Source: Micromonospora sp. MH99 (GTDB taxonomy: Bacteria > Actinomycetota > Actinomycetes > Mycobacteriales > Micromonosporaceae). Taken from it: a stretch of DNA of 64,000 bases. Below are positions 7,333 to 15,309 of the stretch, one piece after another. Numbering within the stretch: the stretch's first letter is position 1; every line of letters begins with the position of its first letter. The notes below the pieces were generated by a model that was given only the letters and a program-made list of their open reading frames with translations, made no database searches and was not told where the DNA came from. The stretch covers positions 1 through 64,000 of the forward strand of contig NZ_MUZA01000008.1 of assembly GCF_021442385.1 (NCBI RefSeq), given 5' to 3'. The position numbers and the translations under genes are program-made.

Positions 7333-8292
7333 GTGGGAAAGACGTACGAGGGCGGCGTGCCGCTCGCCGAGGTGGTTCGGTCCGGGTTCGTGGAGGGCGC
7401 GCACCGCGGCTCGGTGGTGGTGCTGGACGCCGCCGGGGTGCCGTTGGCGACCGCCGGGGACGTGACCGCGCCGATCTTTCCGCGCTCGGCCAGCAAGCCG
7501 ATGCAGACGATCGGGATGCTCCGCGCCGGCCTGCCGCTGACCGATCCGGCCGACCTGGCGTTGGTCTCGGCCAGCCACGCGGGGGAGGATTTCCACCTGG
7601 CCCGGGTCGGCGCGCTCCTTGAGCGGGCCGGGTTGGACGCTTCGGCGCTGCACTGCCCGCCCGACCTGCCGGTGGGTGCGGCGGCCCGGGAGGCGGTGCT
7701 GCGGGCCGGGGGCGGGCCGAGCCGGGTGCAGATGAACTGCTCCGGCAAGCACAGTGGAATGCTGCTGACCTGCGAGGCCGCCGGGTGGCCGCGGGACGGC
7801 TACTGGCGGCCGGAGCACCCGTTGCAGCAGGGGTTGCGGGCCGCCATCGAGGAGTTCACCGGTGAGCAGGCGGCGGCGGTGGGGGTCGACGGCTGTGGTG
7901 CCCCGGTGCTGGCGGTGTCGCTGACCGGCCTGGCCGGGGCGTTCCTCCGGCTGGTCGATGCCGAGCCGGGATCGGTGCCGCGCACGGTGGCCGACGCGAT
8001 GCGGGCGCACCCGGAGATCGTCGGTGGCACGCAGGCCGATGACACCCGGCTGATGCGCGGTGTCCCGGGCCTGCTGGCCAAGGTCGGCGCCGAGGGCGTG
8101 TTCGCGGTGGGGCTGCCGGGCGTCGGCGCGGTGGCTCTGAAGATCGACGATGGGGCCGACCGGGCCCGGATGCCGGTGCTGGTCTCCGCGCTGCGCCGGC
8201 TCGGCGTGGACGCCCCGGTGCTGACCGAGTACGCCGAGGTCCCGCTCTTCGGCGGCGGCCTCCCGGTAGGCGCGGTCCGCCCGCTCTGGTAA
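7333..8292 (+). CDS. Asparaginase, Rhizobium etli AnsA-type (Asparaginase_II family)
   Basis: The 319-residue protein belongs to the serine-lysine asparaginases related to R. etli ReAV rather than to the E. coli fold. Ser52-x-x-Lys55 (SASK) matches the catalytic Ser-Lys pair. Cys136 and Lys139 in NCSGKH plus Cys188 in VDGCGAP correspond to the zinc-binding residues described for that enzyme. The reaction is L-asparagine to aspartate and ammonia, in the cytoplasm, as no signal peptide is present. GTG 7333 is chosen from the -10 placement. The gene is followed by a long inverted repeat before a convergent hydrolase gene. Confidence 0.85.
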   Translation: MGKTYEGGVPLAEVVRSGFVEGAHRGSVVVLDAAGVPLATAGDVTAPIFPRSASKPMQTIGMLRAGLPLTDPADLALVSASHAGEDFHLARVGALLERAGLDASALHCPPDLPVGAAAREAVLRAGGGPSRVQMNCSGKHSGMLLTCEAAGWPRDGYWRPEHPLQQGLRAAIEEFTGEQAAAVGVDGCGAPVLAVSLTGLAGAFLRLVDAEPGSVPRTVADAMRAHPEIVGGTQADDTRLMRGVPGLLAKVGAEGVFAVGLPGVGAVALKIDDGADRARMPVLVSALRRLGVDAPVLTEYAEVPLFGGGLPVGAVRPLW

Positions 8293-8306
8293 GCCGGCCC
8301 CACCCC

Positions 8307-8367
8307 GTTGATCATGAAGTTATCGCCATGACACGCCGACGTGGGTGGCAATAACTTCATGATCAAC
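8307..8367. terminator. Bidirectional inverted repeat (GTTGATCATGAAGTTAT family)
   Basis: A left arm at 8307-8328 and a right arm at 8346-8367 match at 21 of 22 positions around a 17-base loop. The first 17 bases of the arms (GTTGATCATGAAGTTAT) are perfectly paired. It lies between two convergent stop codons, so it probably ends transcription from both sides. It is AT-rich compared with its surroundings and looks like a member of a dispersed intergenic family. Confidence 0.7.
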
Positions 8368-8404
8368 CGGCTGGGTGGCGCCAGGCGCGGTCGGGGTTGT
8401 GTGT

Positions 8405-9202
8405 TCAGGTCAGGAACGCGAGCAGGGCGGCGCTGACCGGCTCCGGACGTTCCAGCGGCAACAGGTGTGCGGCGTCCGGCACGTCCGGCAGCCGTACCGC
8501 GCCGGGGACCTCGGCGGCGATCCGGTCGGCGAGGCGGCTGATGTCCGGCACGTCGGCGGCGCCGGCGGTGACCAGGACGGGCACCCGCAGCTCGCCGAGG
8601 CGGCCGATCGCCGGAGGCGTCAGCTCGCCCACCTCCACAGCGCCGAGCGCGAGTTCGGCGGCCAGGGCGCGCTCGTCCATCTCCTGCGCGAACGCCAGCA
8701 GTCCGGGGTCGACGTCGGCCGGCTGGCGGCCCGGCCCGACCACCCAGAACCGCACCTCGCCGGCCGCCCCGGCGACGAAGTCGTCCGGGTCGACCTCGCC
8801 GACCAGGTCGTCCCAGAGGTCGTTGGCCTCATCGGACCACTCGTTGCCGGAGACCGCCGTGTCGAACAGGGCCAGCGCGCTCACCCGGTCCGGATGCGCG
8901 AGCGCGGTGTCGACGGCGACCGACCCACCGAAGGAGCAGCCGACCAGCGCGGCGCGGGGCAGGTCGAGGGCGTCCAGCAGGCCGGCCACGTCGTCGTGGT
9001 GCGCGAACGGCGTCGGGGGCAGCTCGGAGTCTCCGTACCCGCGCAGGTCCGGGACGATCACCCGGTGCCGGGCGGCGAGCGCGGGCACGACGCCCCGCCA
9101 CATCCGCCGGTCGGCGATGCCGGCGTGCAGCAGTACGACTGGCGAACCGGTGCCGACCTCGTCGTACGCGAGAAGTGCTCCGTTGACTGTGATCTTGTCC
9201 AC
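8405..9202 (-). CDS. Alpha/beta hydrolase fold protein
   Basis: The 265-residue enzyme has the oxyanion-hole motif VVLLHAGIADRR, DLRGYGDSELP, the nucleophile elbow GCSFGG (Ser near residue 94) and a late HLLPLERPE with the catalytic His. Asp in GAADVPD is the likely acid. This is the layout of esterases, epoxide hydrolases or enol-lactonase-like hydrolases, and the substrate cannot be deduced. GTG 9202 is preferred to TTG 9205 because TACGGT (9214 to 9209) ends six bases before it. The gene is divergent from the XRE regulator and convergent with the asparaginase. Confidence 0.8.
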   Translation of the reverse strand: MDKITVNGALLAYDEVGTGSPVVLLHAGIADRRMWRGVVPALAARHRVIVPDLRGYGDSELPPTPFAHHDDVAGLLDALDLPRAALVGCSFGGSVAVDTALAHPDRVSALALFDTAVSGNEWSDEANDLWDDLVGEVDPDDFVAGAAGEVRFWVVGPGRQPADVDPGLLAFAQEMDERALAAELALGAVEVGELTPPAIGRLGELRVPVLVTAGAADVPDISRLADRIAAEVPGAVRLPDVPDAAHLLPLERPEPVSAALLAFLT

Positions 9203-9208
9203 CAACGG

Positions 9209-9214
9209 ACCGTA
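9209..9214 (-). promoter_or_regulatory. -10 element (TACGGT) of the alpha/beta hydrolase gene
   Basis: The hexamer reads TACGGT on the minus strand and ends six bases before GTG 9202. Confidence 0.45.
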
Positions 9215-9265
9215 CGGATCCGGCGAGCGGCGCGCAAACGTGATGCTGAGACCTTGCTAACTTTG

Positions 9266-9307
9266 GCAAGCGTTTCGCTTGCAGGAGCTAGCACGCGGCA
9301 CTAGCGT
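9266..9307 (+). promoter_or_regulatory. Palindromic operator and -10 of the XRE-hbhA unit
   Basis: A perfect inverted repeat GCAAGCG-TTT-CGCTTGC covers 9266-9282. About 20 bases downstream, TAGCGT at 9302-9307 ends seven bases before ATG 9315. The palindrome overlaps the expected -35 region, so it is a good site for autoregulation by the XRE protein encoded next. Confidence 0.5.
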
Positions 9308-9314
9308 CGGGTCC

Positions 9315-9941
9315 ATGGCCACACCCAAGGACCTTCCCGACGTCGGCGGGTTCATCCGCGATCTGCGGCGCAACGCCAAGATCTCGCTGCGTCAGCTCGC
9401 CGAGCAGGCGGGGGTCAGCAACCCGTACCTCAGTCAGATCGAGCGCGGGCTGCGCAAGCCCAGCGCCGAGGTGCTCCAGCAACTGGCCAGCGCGCTGCGG
9501 GTCTCGACCCCGGCGATGTACCTGCGGGCCGGGCTGCTCGACGACAAGGAGGGCCACGGTGTGCTCGCCGCCATCGCGGTGGACACCGACCTCACGATGG
9601 CCCAGAAGCAGTCGCTCAGCCAGATCTACGAGACGTTCCGCCGGGAGAACGCCCGGCTCTCCGAGGCCCAGGCCGAGGCCCAGGCCGCCGCCGCGACCAC
9701 CCCGACCGACGTCGCCGACGAGCCGGCCGACGTGGCCAACCTGGCAGCCACCGGCCCCACCACCGCGGGCGGCACCCCGACCGAGGCCGTGCTCGAGTCG
9801 GTCGCCGTCACCGAGGCGGGCACCGCACCCGCCCCGGGCAGCAGCACCAGCACCCCCGAGAAGCGCAGCACCCCCGAAGAGAAGGCCGCCGGACCGGCGG
9901 TCCGCAAGGCCGCCGAGGCGGCCGAGGAGGAGACGTCATGA
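9315..9941 (+). CDS. XRE-family HTH regulator of the hbhA locus (Rv0474-like)
   Basis: The 208-residue protein has an N-terminal helix-turn-helix of about residues 10-70 (GGFIRDLRRNAKISLRQLAE, then AGVSNPYLSQIERGLRKPS), a second helical part with AVDTDLTMAQKQSLSQIYETF, and a long Ala/Thr/Pro-rich acidic tail (from about residue 130) that looks disordered. In mycobacteria a shorter homologue (Rv0474) directly precedes hbhA, and the same order is seen here. ATG 9315 follows TAGCGT by seven bases, so the mRNA is probably leaderless. Its stop overlaps the next start (ATGA), which implies coupled expression. Confidence 0.8.
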   Translation: MATPKDLPDVGGFIRDLRRNAKISLRQLAEQAGVSNPYLSQIERGLRKPSAEVLQQLASALRVSTPAMYLRAGLLDDKEGHGVLAAIAVDTDLTMAQKQSLSQIYETFRRENARLSEAQAEAQAAAATTPTDVADEPADVANLAATGPTTAGGTPTEAVLESVAVTEAGTAPAPGSSTSTPEKRSTPEEKAAGPAVRKAAEAAEEETS

Positions 9942-10657
9942 CCGAGCCGAAGACCAACCGCATCCCCGCCCCGATCTACGCCGCCGCCGGTGCCGCCGAA
10001 CTGGCCATCGAGCAGCTGCGCAAGCTGCCCGCGACCGTCGGCCTCCACGGCACCCGGGTCGTCGCCGACCTCGGCGGCCGGGCGGTGCTGACCGGCTTCG
10101 AGCTGCGCCAGAAGGCCACCGAGACGCTGCGTACCGCCAACGAGACCGCCGAGACCCTGCGCGGTCGCGCGCAGGCCGAGCTGGACCTCGCCAAGCTGCG
10201 CGAGTCGGCCGACCTGGCCAAGCTCCGCGAGGTCGCCGACATCGACAAGTTGCGGGCCGCCGCGACCCGCAACGCCGCCGTGGTGATCGCCGGTGCCCAG
10301 GCCGCGCAGGAGCGGGCGTTCGCCGCGTACGGCGCGCTGGTCGCCCGTGGCGAGCGGGTCGTCGGCGCCGGCGTGCTGGAGGCCGCCGAGACGGTCAACG
10401 CCGACATCGAGGCCACCCAGGCCGCGCCGGCCGCGGCCGAGGCGACGGCCCCGACGGCTGCGACCGCCCCGACGGCTCCGGCCGCGACGCCGGCCCCGGC
10501 CGAGGTGCCGAGCCCGGCCGAGGTCGCCGAGATCGCCGAGGCCAAGCCGGCCGCCGTCAAGAAGGCCGCCCGGGCGAAGGCCGCCAAGCCGGCAGCCGAG
10601 ACCCCGTCGGCCAAGCTGCCCCGGGCCACCAAGCGGACCCGCCCGGCGGCCGAGTAG
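9938..10657 (+). CDS. hbhA: Heparin-binding hemagglutinin-like protein (HbhA-like)
   Basis: The 239-residue protein has a short membrane-affine N-terminus (IPAPIYAAAGAAELAIEQLR), an alpha-helical coiled-coil middle with repeated LAKLRE/DLAKLRE/DIDKLR units (about residues 60-150), and a C-terminal tail rich in Lys, Ala and Pro with KPAAVKKAARAKAAKPA. This is the architecture of mycobacterial HbhA, a surface adhesin also linked to lipid bodies and growth. Sequence similarity over the tail is compositional, so an intracellular structural role is as likely. An Ala/Thr/Pro segment (about residues 165-205) precedes the tail. It overlaps the XRE gene by four bases. Confidence 0.7.
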   Translation: MTEPKTNRIPAPIYAAAGAAELAIEQLRKLPATVGLHGTRVVADLGGRAVLTGFELRQKATETLRTANETAETLRGRAQAELDLAKLRESADLAKLREVADIDKLRAAATRNAAVVIAGAQAAQERAFAAYGALVARGERVVGAGVLEAAETVNADIEATQAAPAAAEATAPTAATAPTAPAATPAPAEVPSPAEVAEIAEAKPAAVKKAARAKAAKPAAETPSAKLPRATKRTRPAAE

Positions 10658-10664
10658 TTCGTCC

Positions 10665-10715
10665 TGTCGGCGATCCCGACGGCGTCCTTGACGGACGTAG
10701 TCGGGGTCGCCGACA
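10665..10715 (+). terminator. Hairpin after hbhA
   Basis: Sixteen-base arms TGTCGGCGATCCCGAC (10665-10680) and its near-complement (10700-10715) pair with one G-U, and inner bases extend the stem. It separates hbhA from the promoter of the DUF2516 gene. Confidence 0.55.
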
Positions 10716-10721
10716 TAAACT
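10716..10721 (+). promoter_or_regulatory. -10 element (TAAACT) of the DUF2516 gene
   Basis: TAAACT begins at the base after the hairpin and ends seven bases before ATG 10729. Confidence 0.5.
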
Positions 10722-10728
10722 TGCCGGC

Positions 10729-11043
10729 ATGGCCACCGCCGCGCCGATCTTCGCGTTCGAAGTCCGTTACGTGATCGAGCTGATCCTGCTCGTCTTCGCG
10801 TTGATCATCCAGGGTGTCGCGTTGGTGCATGCCATCACGCAGCGCTCCGACGCATTCTCCGCCATCGGGACGCTGCCCAAGGGCGGCTGGATCGCCATCC
10901 TGGCGGTCTGCCTCGTGCTGATCCTGCTCAGTCGCGGTCCGATCAGCCTCTTCGGACTGATCGGCATCGCCGCCGCGCTCATCTACCTGCTCGACGTGCG
11001 GGTCGGTCTCCGCGACCTCAGCGACGGCAAAGGGTTCTGGTGA
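10729..11043 (+). CDS. DUF2516 family membrane protein (Rv0476-like)
   Basis: The 104-residue protein has three hydrophobic segments: VIELILLVFALIIQGVALVH (about residues 15-34), WIAILAVCLVLILL, and LFGLIGIAAALIYLLDV. The short C-terminus is charged (DLSDGKGFW). Its size, topology and position directly after hbhA match the DUF2516 family represented by Rv0476 in mycobacteria. Function is unknown. It starts at ATG 10729 behind its own leaderless-type -10, and its TGA overlaps the GTG of the downstream hydrolase (GTGA), so those two form an operon. Confidence 0.78.
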   Translation: MATAAPIFAFEVRYVIELILLVFALIIQGVALVHAITQRSDAFSAIGTLPKGGWIAILAVCLVLILLSRGPISLFGLIGIAAALIYLLDVRVGLRDLSDGKGFW

Positions 11044-11927
11044 GAGGTTTCCGCTGGCCCCCTCCACCGGACAGCGGCCCCCGCACCTGGGGGCCGGGCC
11101 CGGGCGGGCCGCGTACCGGCCGGCCCGCTCTGCCGGAGCCGGAGACGGAGCTGGTCGCCACCCCGCACGGCGTGCAGTTGGAGCGCCTGGTCACCGGCGT
11201 CGGTGATCCGGTCACCGTCTTCGCGCACGGGCTGGGCAACGGGATCGCCACCACGCGGCCGTTCGGCAGCGGGGTGGCCGGTCGTCGGCTGTTCTTCCAG
11301 TTCCGGGGGCACGGCCGCTCCGAGGCGCCGCCCGGCCCGTGGACCTACCTCGACCTGGCCCGCGACCTGCGGGCCATCGCCGATCTCGGTGGCGCCAGCC
11401 GCGCGTTCGGGGCGAGCCTCGGCGCGGGCGCGCTCTGCGCCCTGCTGGCCGAGAGCCCGGAGCGCTTCGAGAAACTGGTGTTCTTCCTGCCGGCGGTGCT
11501 CGATCAGCCCCGTGGTCCGGTCGCCTGGGAACGTGTCAGCGCCCTGCTGGAGGCCGTCGAGAGCGGTGACGCCTCGGCCGTCGCCGACGTCGTCTCGCTG
11601 GAACTACCGGTGGCGGTCCGCAACACGCCGGCCGGCTGGGCGTACCTGCGGCAGCGGCTCGACCAGCTGCTCCGCGACGGTCTGGCCGACGGCCTGGCCA
11701 CCCTGGCGGATCAGGTGCCACTGAGCGACGCCACCGCCCTGGCGGCGGTCACCGCGCCGGCCCTGGTGATCGGCTGCGCCGGCGACGACCTGCACCCGGT
11801 CGAGGTCGCCGAGCAGCTCGCCGCCGCGCTGCCCCAGGCCACCCTGCACGTGTACGACCGGCCGGGCGTTCTCTGGTCGGAACGCGCCGATCTGCGCGGG
11901 CGCATCTCCGGCTTCCTCAACGAGTAA
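11040..11927 (+). CDS. Alpha/beta hydrolase
   Basis: The 295-residue product has a Pro/Gly-rich N-terminal extension of about 40 residues followed by an alpha/beta hydrolase domain: VTVFAHGLGNG (oxyanion region), FRGHGRSEAPPGPW, the nucleophile elbow GASLGAG (Ser near residue 124), GCAGDDLHP with the acid, and a poorly marked terminal region. The usual late catalytic His is not obvious. In place of a GH-type motif there is VYDRPGVLWSERADL, so catalysis is uncertain. The gene overlaps the DUF2516 gene by four bases and shares its transcript. Confidence 0.75.
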   Translation: MRGFRWPPPPDSGPRTWGPGPGGPRTGRPALPEPETELVATPHGVQLERLVTGVGDPVTVFAHGLGNGIATTRPFGSGVAGRRLFFQFRGHGRSEAPPGPWTYLDLARDLRAIADLGGASRAFGASLGAGALCALLAESPERFEKLVFFLPAVLDQPRGPVAWERVSALLEAVESGDASAVADVVSLELPVAVRNTPAGWAYLRQRLDQLLRDGLADGLATLADQVPLSDATALAAVTAPALVIGCAGDDLHPVEVAEQLAAALPQATLHVYDRPGVLWSERADLRGRISGFLNE

Positions 11928-11938
11928 CGTGCCCTGTC

Positions 11939-12676
11939 ATGGGCGTCACACAACATGGCCGGACGCACCGGCTGGATCTCGCCGACCCGACCCTGCGGGA
12001 GTGGACCTGCACGGTCCTGCACGCCGACCCGGAGCAGGGCATCGTCCTGGACCGCTCGGCGTTCTACCCGGGCGGCGGCGGTCAACCGCCGGATCACGGC
12101 GTACTGCTCTGGCAGGGCGTGCAGACCCGGATCGTCGGCACCCGCAAGGGCGACGACCCGTACCTGATCCCCGCCGAGGGTGACCCGCTGCCGCCGGTCG
12201 GCACCGAGGTCGTCGGCGCGCTGGAGGACGAGCGCCGCACCCGTCTGATGCGTACGCACTCGGGGTTGCACGTGCTCTGCGGCGTGGTGTTCCGCGACTT
12301 CGGCGCGCTGGTCACCGGCAACTCGATGGAGCCGGGCGAGGCCCGGATGGACTTCAACCTCCCCGAGGTCCCCCCGGATTTCAAGAGCCGCATCGAGGAG
12401 CTGGTCAACGCCGAGGTGGCGGCCGACCGCTCGGTCGCCACGCGGGTGCTGCCGCGTACCGAGGCGTTGGCCCTTCCGGACATCATCCGTACCCAGTCCA
12501 ACCTCATTCCGCCGGACGAGCAGGAGGTCCGGATCGTCGACATCGTCGGCCTGGACGTCCAGGCCGACGGCGGCACCCATGTCGCGTCCACCGCCCAGAT
12601 CGGCAAGGTGCAGGTGGTCAAGGTGGAGAGCAAGGGGCGGGCCAACCGTCGGGTCCGCGTCCGGCTGGTGGACTGA
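11939..12676 (+). CDS. AlaX-type alanyl-tRNA editing protein
   Basis: The 245-residue protein resembles the free-standing editing domain of alanyl-tRNA synthetase, which removes Ser or Gly from mischarged tRNA-Ala. It shows the N-terminal FYPGGGGQPPDHG motif, MRTHSGLHVL with His107 and His111 (HxxxH zinc ligands), and ADGGTHVAST with His214. In the classical motif CGGTH a Cys precedes GGTH. Here the equivalent residue is Asp210, so the zinc site has an altered ligand. TAACGT lies eight bases before ATG 11939. An alternative reading is a related metal-dependent hydrolase with another substrate. Confidence 0.78.
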   Translation: MGVTQHGRTHRLDLADPTLREWTCTVLHADPEQGIVLDRSAFYPGGGGQPPDHGVLLWQGVQTRIVGTRKGDDPYLIPAEGDPLPPVGTEVVGALEDERRTRLMRTHSGLHVLCGVVFRDFGALVTGNSMEPGEARMDFNLPEVPPDFKSRIEELVNAEVAADRSVATRVLPRTEALALPDIIRTQSNLIPPDEQEVRIVDIVGLDVQADGGTHVASTAQIGKVQVVKVESKGRANRRVRVRLVD

Positions 12677-12722
12677 CAAATTCGGACGGCGGCTGTCAGG
12701 TATCACTGGCAGCCTCGGAGGC

Positions 12723-13637
12723 ATGACACAACCGCTCGCAGGAAAGATCGCGCTCGTCGCCGGTGCCACGCGGGGCGCCGGTCGACAGATCGCGGTCCAG
12801 TTGGGTGCCGCCGGCGCCACCGTGTACGCCACCGGCCGCAGCAGCCGCGCCGGCCGTTCGGAGATGGACCGGTCGGAGACCATCGAGGAGACCGCCGAGC
12901 TGGTCACCGCGGCCGGTGGCACCGGCATCGCCGTGCGGGTCGACCACCTGGTGCCCGAACAGGTCCGCGACCTGGTCGCCCGGATCGACGCCGAGCAGGG
13001 TCGACTCGACGTGCTGGTCAACGACATCTGGGGCGGCGACCCCCTGGTGACCTGGGACAAGCCGGTCTGGGAGCAGCCGCTGGAGGCGGGTTTCCGCACC
13101 CTGCGGCTGGCCGTCGACACGCACATCATCACGAGCCACTTCGCCCTGCCGCTGCTGATCCGCAAGCCCGGTGGCCTGGTCGTGGAGATCGGCGACGGCA
13201 CCAAGGCGTACAACGACGAGAACTACCGCCTCTCGGTCTTCTACGACCTGGCCAAGGTCTCGGTCAACCGGCTCGCCTTCACCCAGGCGCACGAGCTGAA
13301 GCCGCACGGCGGCACGGCTGTCGCGCTCACCCCCGGCTGGCTGCGCTCCGAGGCGATGCTGGAGCACTTCGGCGTCACCGAGGAGAACTGGCGCGACGGT
13401 GCCGCCACCGACCCGCACTTCCTCATCTCGGAGACCCCGGCCTTCGTCGGCCGCGCGGTGGCCGCGCTCGCCGCCGACGAGGAGAAGGCCCGGTGGAACG
13501 GTCAGTCAGTCGACGCGGGGACGCTGTCGAAGGTGTACGGCTTCACCGACGTCGACGGCAGCCAGCCGGAGGCCATCCGGTACATCACCGAGGTGGTCGA
13601 CGCGGGCAAGCCGGCCGACGTCACCGGCTACCGCTGA
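12723..13637 (+). CDS. Short-chain dehydrogenase/reductase
   Basis: The 304-residue SDR has the nucleotide-binding motif AGATRGAGRQIA near residues 13-24 (GxxxGxG, with an Ala-Gly variant), ATGRSSRAG suited to NADP binding, DVLVNDIWGG in place of the usual NNAG, and the catalytic Tyr174-x-x-x-Lys178 (YDLAK). It is longer than classical SDRs because of a C-terminal extension (about residues 235-304) with KVYGFTDVDGSQPEAIRY. The substrate is unknown. The start ATG 12723 follows GGAGG closely. An imperfect hairpin GGCTGTCA/TGGCAGCC at 12690-12713 sits just upstream. Confidence 0.8.
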   Translation: MTQPLAGKIALVAGATRGAGRQIAVQLGAAGATVYATGRSSRAGRSEMDRSETIEETAELVTAAGGTGIAVRVDHLVPEQVRDLVARIDAEQGRLDVLVNDIWGGDPLVTWDKPVWEQPLEAGFRTLRLAVDTHIITSHFALPLLIRKPGGLVVEIGDGTKAYNDENYRLSVFYDLAKVSVNRLAFTQAHELKPHGGTAVALTPGWLRSEAMLEHFGVTEENWRDGAATDPHFLISETPAFVGRAVAALAADEEKARWNGQSVDAGTLSKVYGFTDVDGSQPEAIRYITEVVDAGKPADVTGYR

Positions 13638-13659
13638 CCCGCTGACCCGCTGACCGGTG

Positions 13660-14643
13660 TCACGGCACGGCCGGGCCGTCGTAGCGTGCGGCGGCCCGGC
13701 GTGCCGCGTCCGCCATCCGTGCGCGCAGCTCCGGCGGGTCGAGCGCCTCCACCTCCGGGCCCAGCGCCAGCAACTGGGCGTACGCGACATCTACCGACTC
13801 GACGGGCAGCCGGGTCACCACGCGGCCCTCCTCGTCGGGCTCGCTGGCGGCGGCGACCACCTCGTCGTACACGTGCGGGGCATCGACAAGGTGCCGGAGC
13901 TGGCGCAGGCCGGCGGGGGTGAGCCGGACGGTCACCTCGGCCCGCAGCATGGTCCGCAGGAATTCCCCGGCCTGCTCCCGCCAGTGCCCGGCCAGATCGA
14001 AGCCCTCGTTCCGCTCGAAGTGCTCCTCGCCCACCTCGACACCGGTCACCCGGTCCACCCGGTAGGTGCGCGTGTCGTCGCCGACCCGGCCGACCAGGTA
14101 CCAGACCCCGTTCTTGAGGACCAGCCCGTACGGCTGCACCAGGCGGGTCACCTCCTGCGCGCCGCGCCGGTACCGCAGCTGCGCCACCCGGTCTCCCCAG
14201 ACCGCCCGCGCCAGCTCGGCCAACCACTGCGGTGGCGGTGTTTCCCGGAACCAGCCCGGCACGTCCAGGTGGAACCGCTGCCCCGCGCGGACCGGCGCGT
14301 CGCGCAGCGCCGGCGGCAGCGCGGCGAGCACTTTCAGCTCGGCGGCGGCCACCGCGTCGGCCAGGCCCATGTCGCCGGCCGGGCCGGGCAGCCCGGCGAG
14401 GAAGAGGGCCTCCGCCTCGTCGCGGGTCAGCCCGGTCAGCCGCGTCCGGTATCCGCCGAGCAGCCGGTAGCCGCCGGCACGGCCCCGGTCGGCGTACACC
14501 GGCACCCCGGCGGCGGACAGCGCCAACACGTCCCGGTAGACGGTCCGTTCGGAGACCTCCAGCTCCCGCGCCAGCTCACCCGCCGTCATCGATCCGCGCG
14601 CCTGCAACAGCAGCAGCAGCGAGATCAGTCGGGACGCGCGCAC
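13660..14643 (-). CDS. WYL-domain HTH transcriptional regulator
   Basis: The 327-residue regulator has an N-terminal DeoR-like helix-turn-helix (SRLISLLLLLQARGSMTAGE, then LEVSERTVYRDVLALSAAGVP) and a WYL domain in the middle (LVQPYGLVLKNGVWYLVGRV at about residues 187-206). It ends with a WCX-type domain (TVRLTPAGLRQLRHLVDAPH). Such proteins sense nucleic-acid or other ligands and usually control nearby or DNA-damage genes. The target here is unknown. Start is GTG 14643. It converges on the SDR gene, with only 22 bases between them and two GACCCGCT repeats in the gap. Confidence 0.85.
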   Translation of the reverse strand: MRASRLISLLLLLQARGSMTAGELARELEVSERTVYRDVLALSAAGVPVYADRGRAGGYRLLGGYRTRLTGLTRDEAEALFLAGLPGPAGDMGLADAVAAAELKVLAALPPALRDAPVRAGQRFHLDVPGWFRETPPPQWLAELARAVWGDRVAQLRYRRGAQEVTRLVQPYGLVLKNGVWYLVGRVGDDTRTYRVDRVTGVEVGEEHFERNEGFDLAGHWREQAGEFLRTMLRAEVTVRLTPAGLRQLRHLVDAPHVYDEVVAAASEPDEEGRVVTRLPVESVDVAYAQLLALGPEVEALDPPELRARMADAARRAAARYDGPAVP

Positions 14644-14667
14644 CAGCCCATCCTGCCCGGCCCCCGC

Positions 14668-15309
14668 TCACCGCCCGCCGGGGGTCAGCAGCCCCCGGTC
14701 GTACGCGGTGGCCACCGCGGCGGCCCGGTCGTTGACCCCGAGCTTGGCGTACAGGTGCAGCAGGTGTGTCTTGACGGTGGCCTCGCTGATGAACAGCCGG
14801 GCCGCGGCCTCCCGATTGGAGGCACCCCGGGCCACCAGGGTGAGCACCTCCAGCTCACGCTGGCTGAGCGGCTCCTCGACCGGCGTACGGAGACGGCCCA
14901 TCAGTCGCCCGGCGACGCTCGGCGCGAGCACCGACTCACCCCGGGCGGCGGCCCGTACCGCGCGGACCAACTCCTCGCGGGGCGTGTCCTTGAGCAGGTA
15001 GCCGGTGGCGCCGGCCTCGATCGCCGGCAGCACGTCGGCCTCCGTGTCGTACGTGGTGAGCACCAGCACCCGGGCGGTGCTGCCGGAACGGGCCAACGTG
15101 CCGATGGCGGTCACCCCGTCCATGCCGGGCATCCGCAGGTCCATCAGCACCACGTCCGGCCGCACCGTCGCGACCAGGGTCAACGCCTCCGAGCCGTCCG
15201 CCGCCTCACCGACGACCTCGAATCCCGGGTCGCCGGTGAACATGCCCCGCAACCCGTCGCGCACCACCGGATGGTCGTCGACGATCAGCAGCCGGATCGG
15301 GGCGGTCAA
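14668..15309 (-). CDS. NarL/LuxR-type response regulator
   Basis: The 213-residue protein has a receiver domain with DD at 11-12, phospho-acceptor Asp57 (LMDLRMPG) and the conserved Lys in LLKDTP. The C-terminal LuxR helix-turn-helix carries LSQRELEVLTLVARGASNRE and SEATVKTHL. It should be phosphorylated by the kinase encoded immediately upstream, whose TGA overlaps this TTG start (TTGA). As the last gene of a four-gene unit with an ABC exporter, it most likely controls that exporter, as in cell-envelope or drug-response modules. Confidence 0.88.
   Translation of the reverse strand: MTAPIRLLIVDDHPVVRDGLRGMFTGDPGFEVVGEAADGSEALTLVATVRPDVVLMDLRMPGMDGVTAIGTLARSGSTARVLVLTTYDTEADVLPAIEAGATGYLLKDTPREELVRAVRAAARGESVLAPSVAGRLMGRLRTPVEEPLSQRELEVLTLVARGASNREAAARLFISEATVKTHLLHLYAKLGVNDRAAAVATAYDRGLLTPGGR

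Noticed and set aside
11711..13213. A 500-codon minus-strand open frame across the AlaX and SDR genes
   Set aside because: It has antisense-type composition, and the opposite strand carries catalytic motifs of two enzymes.
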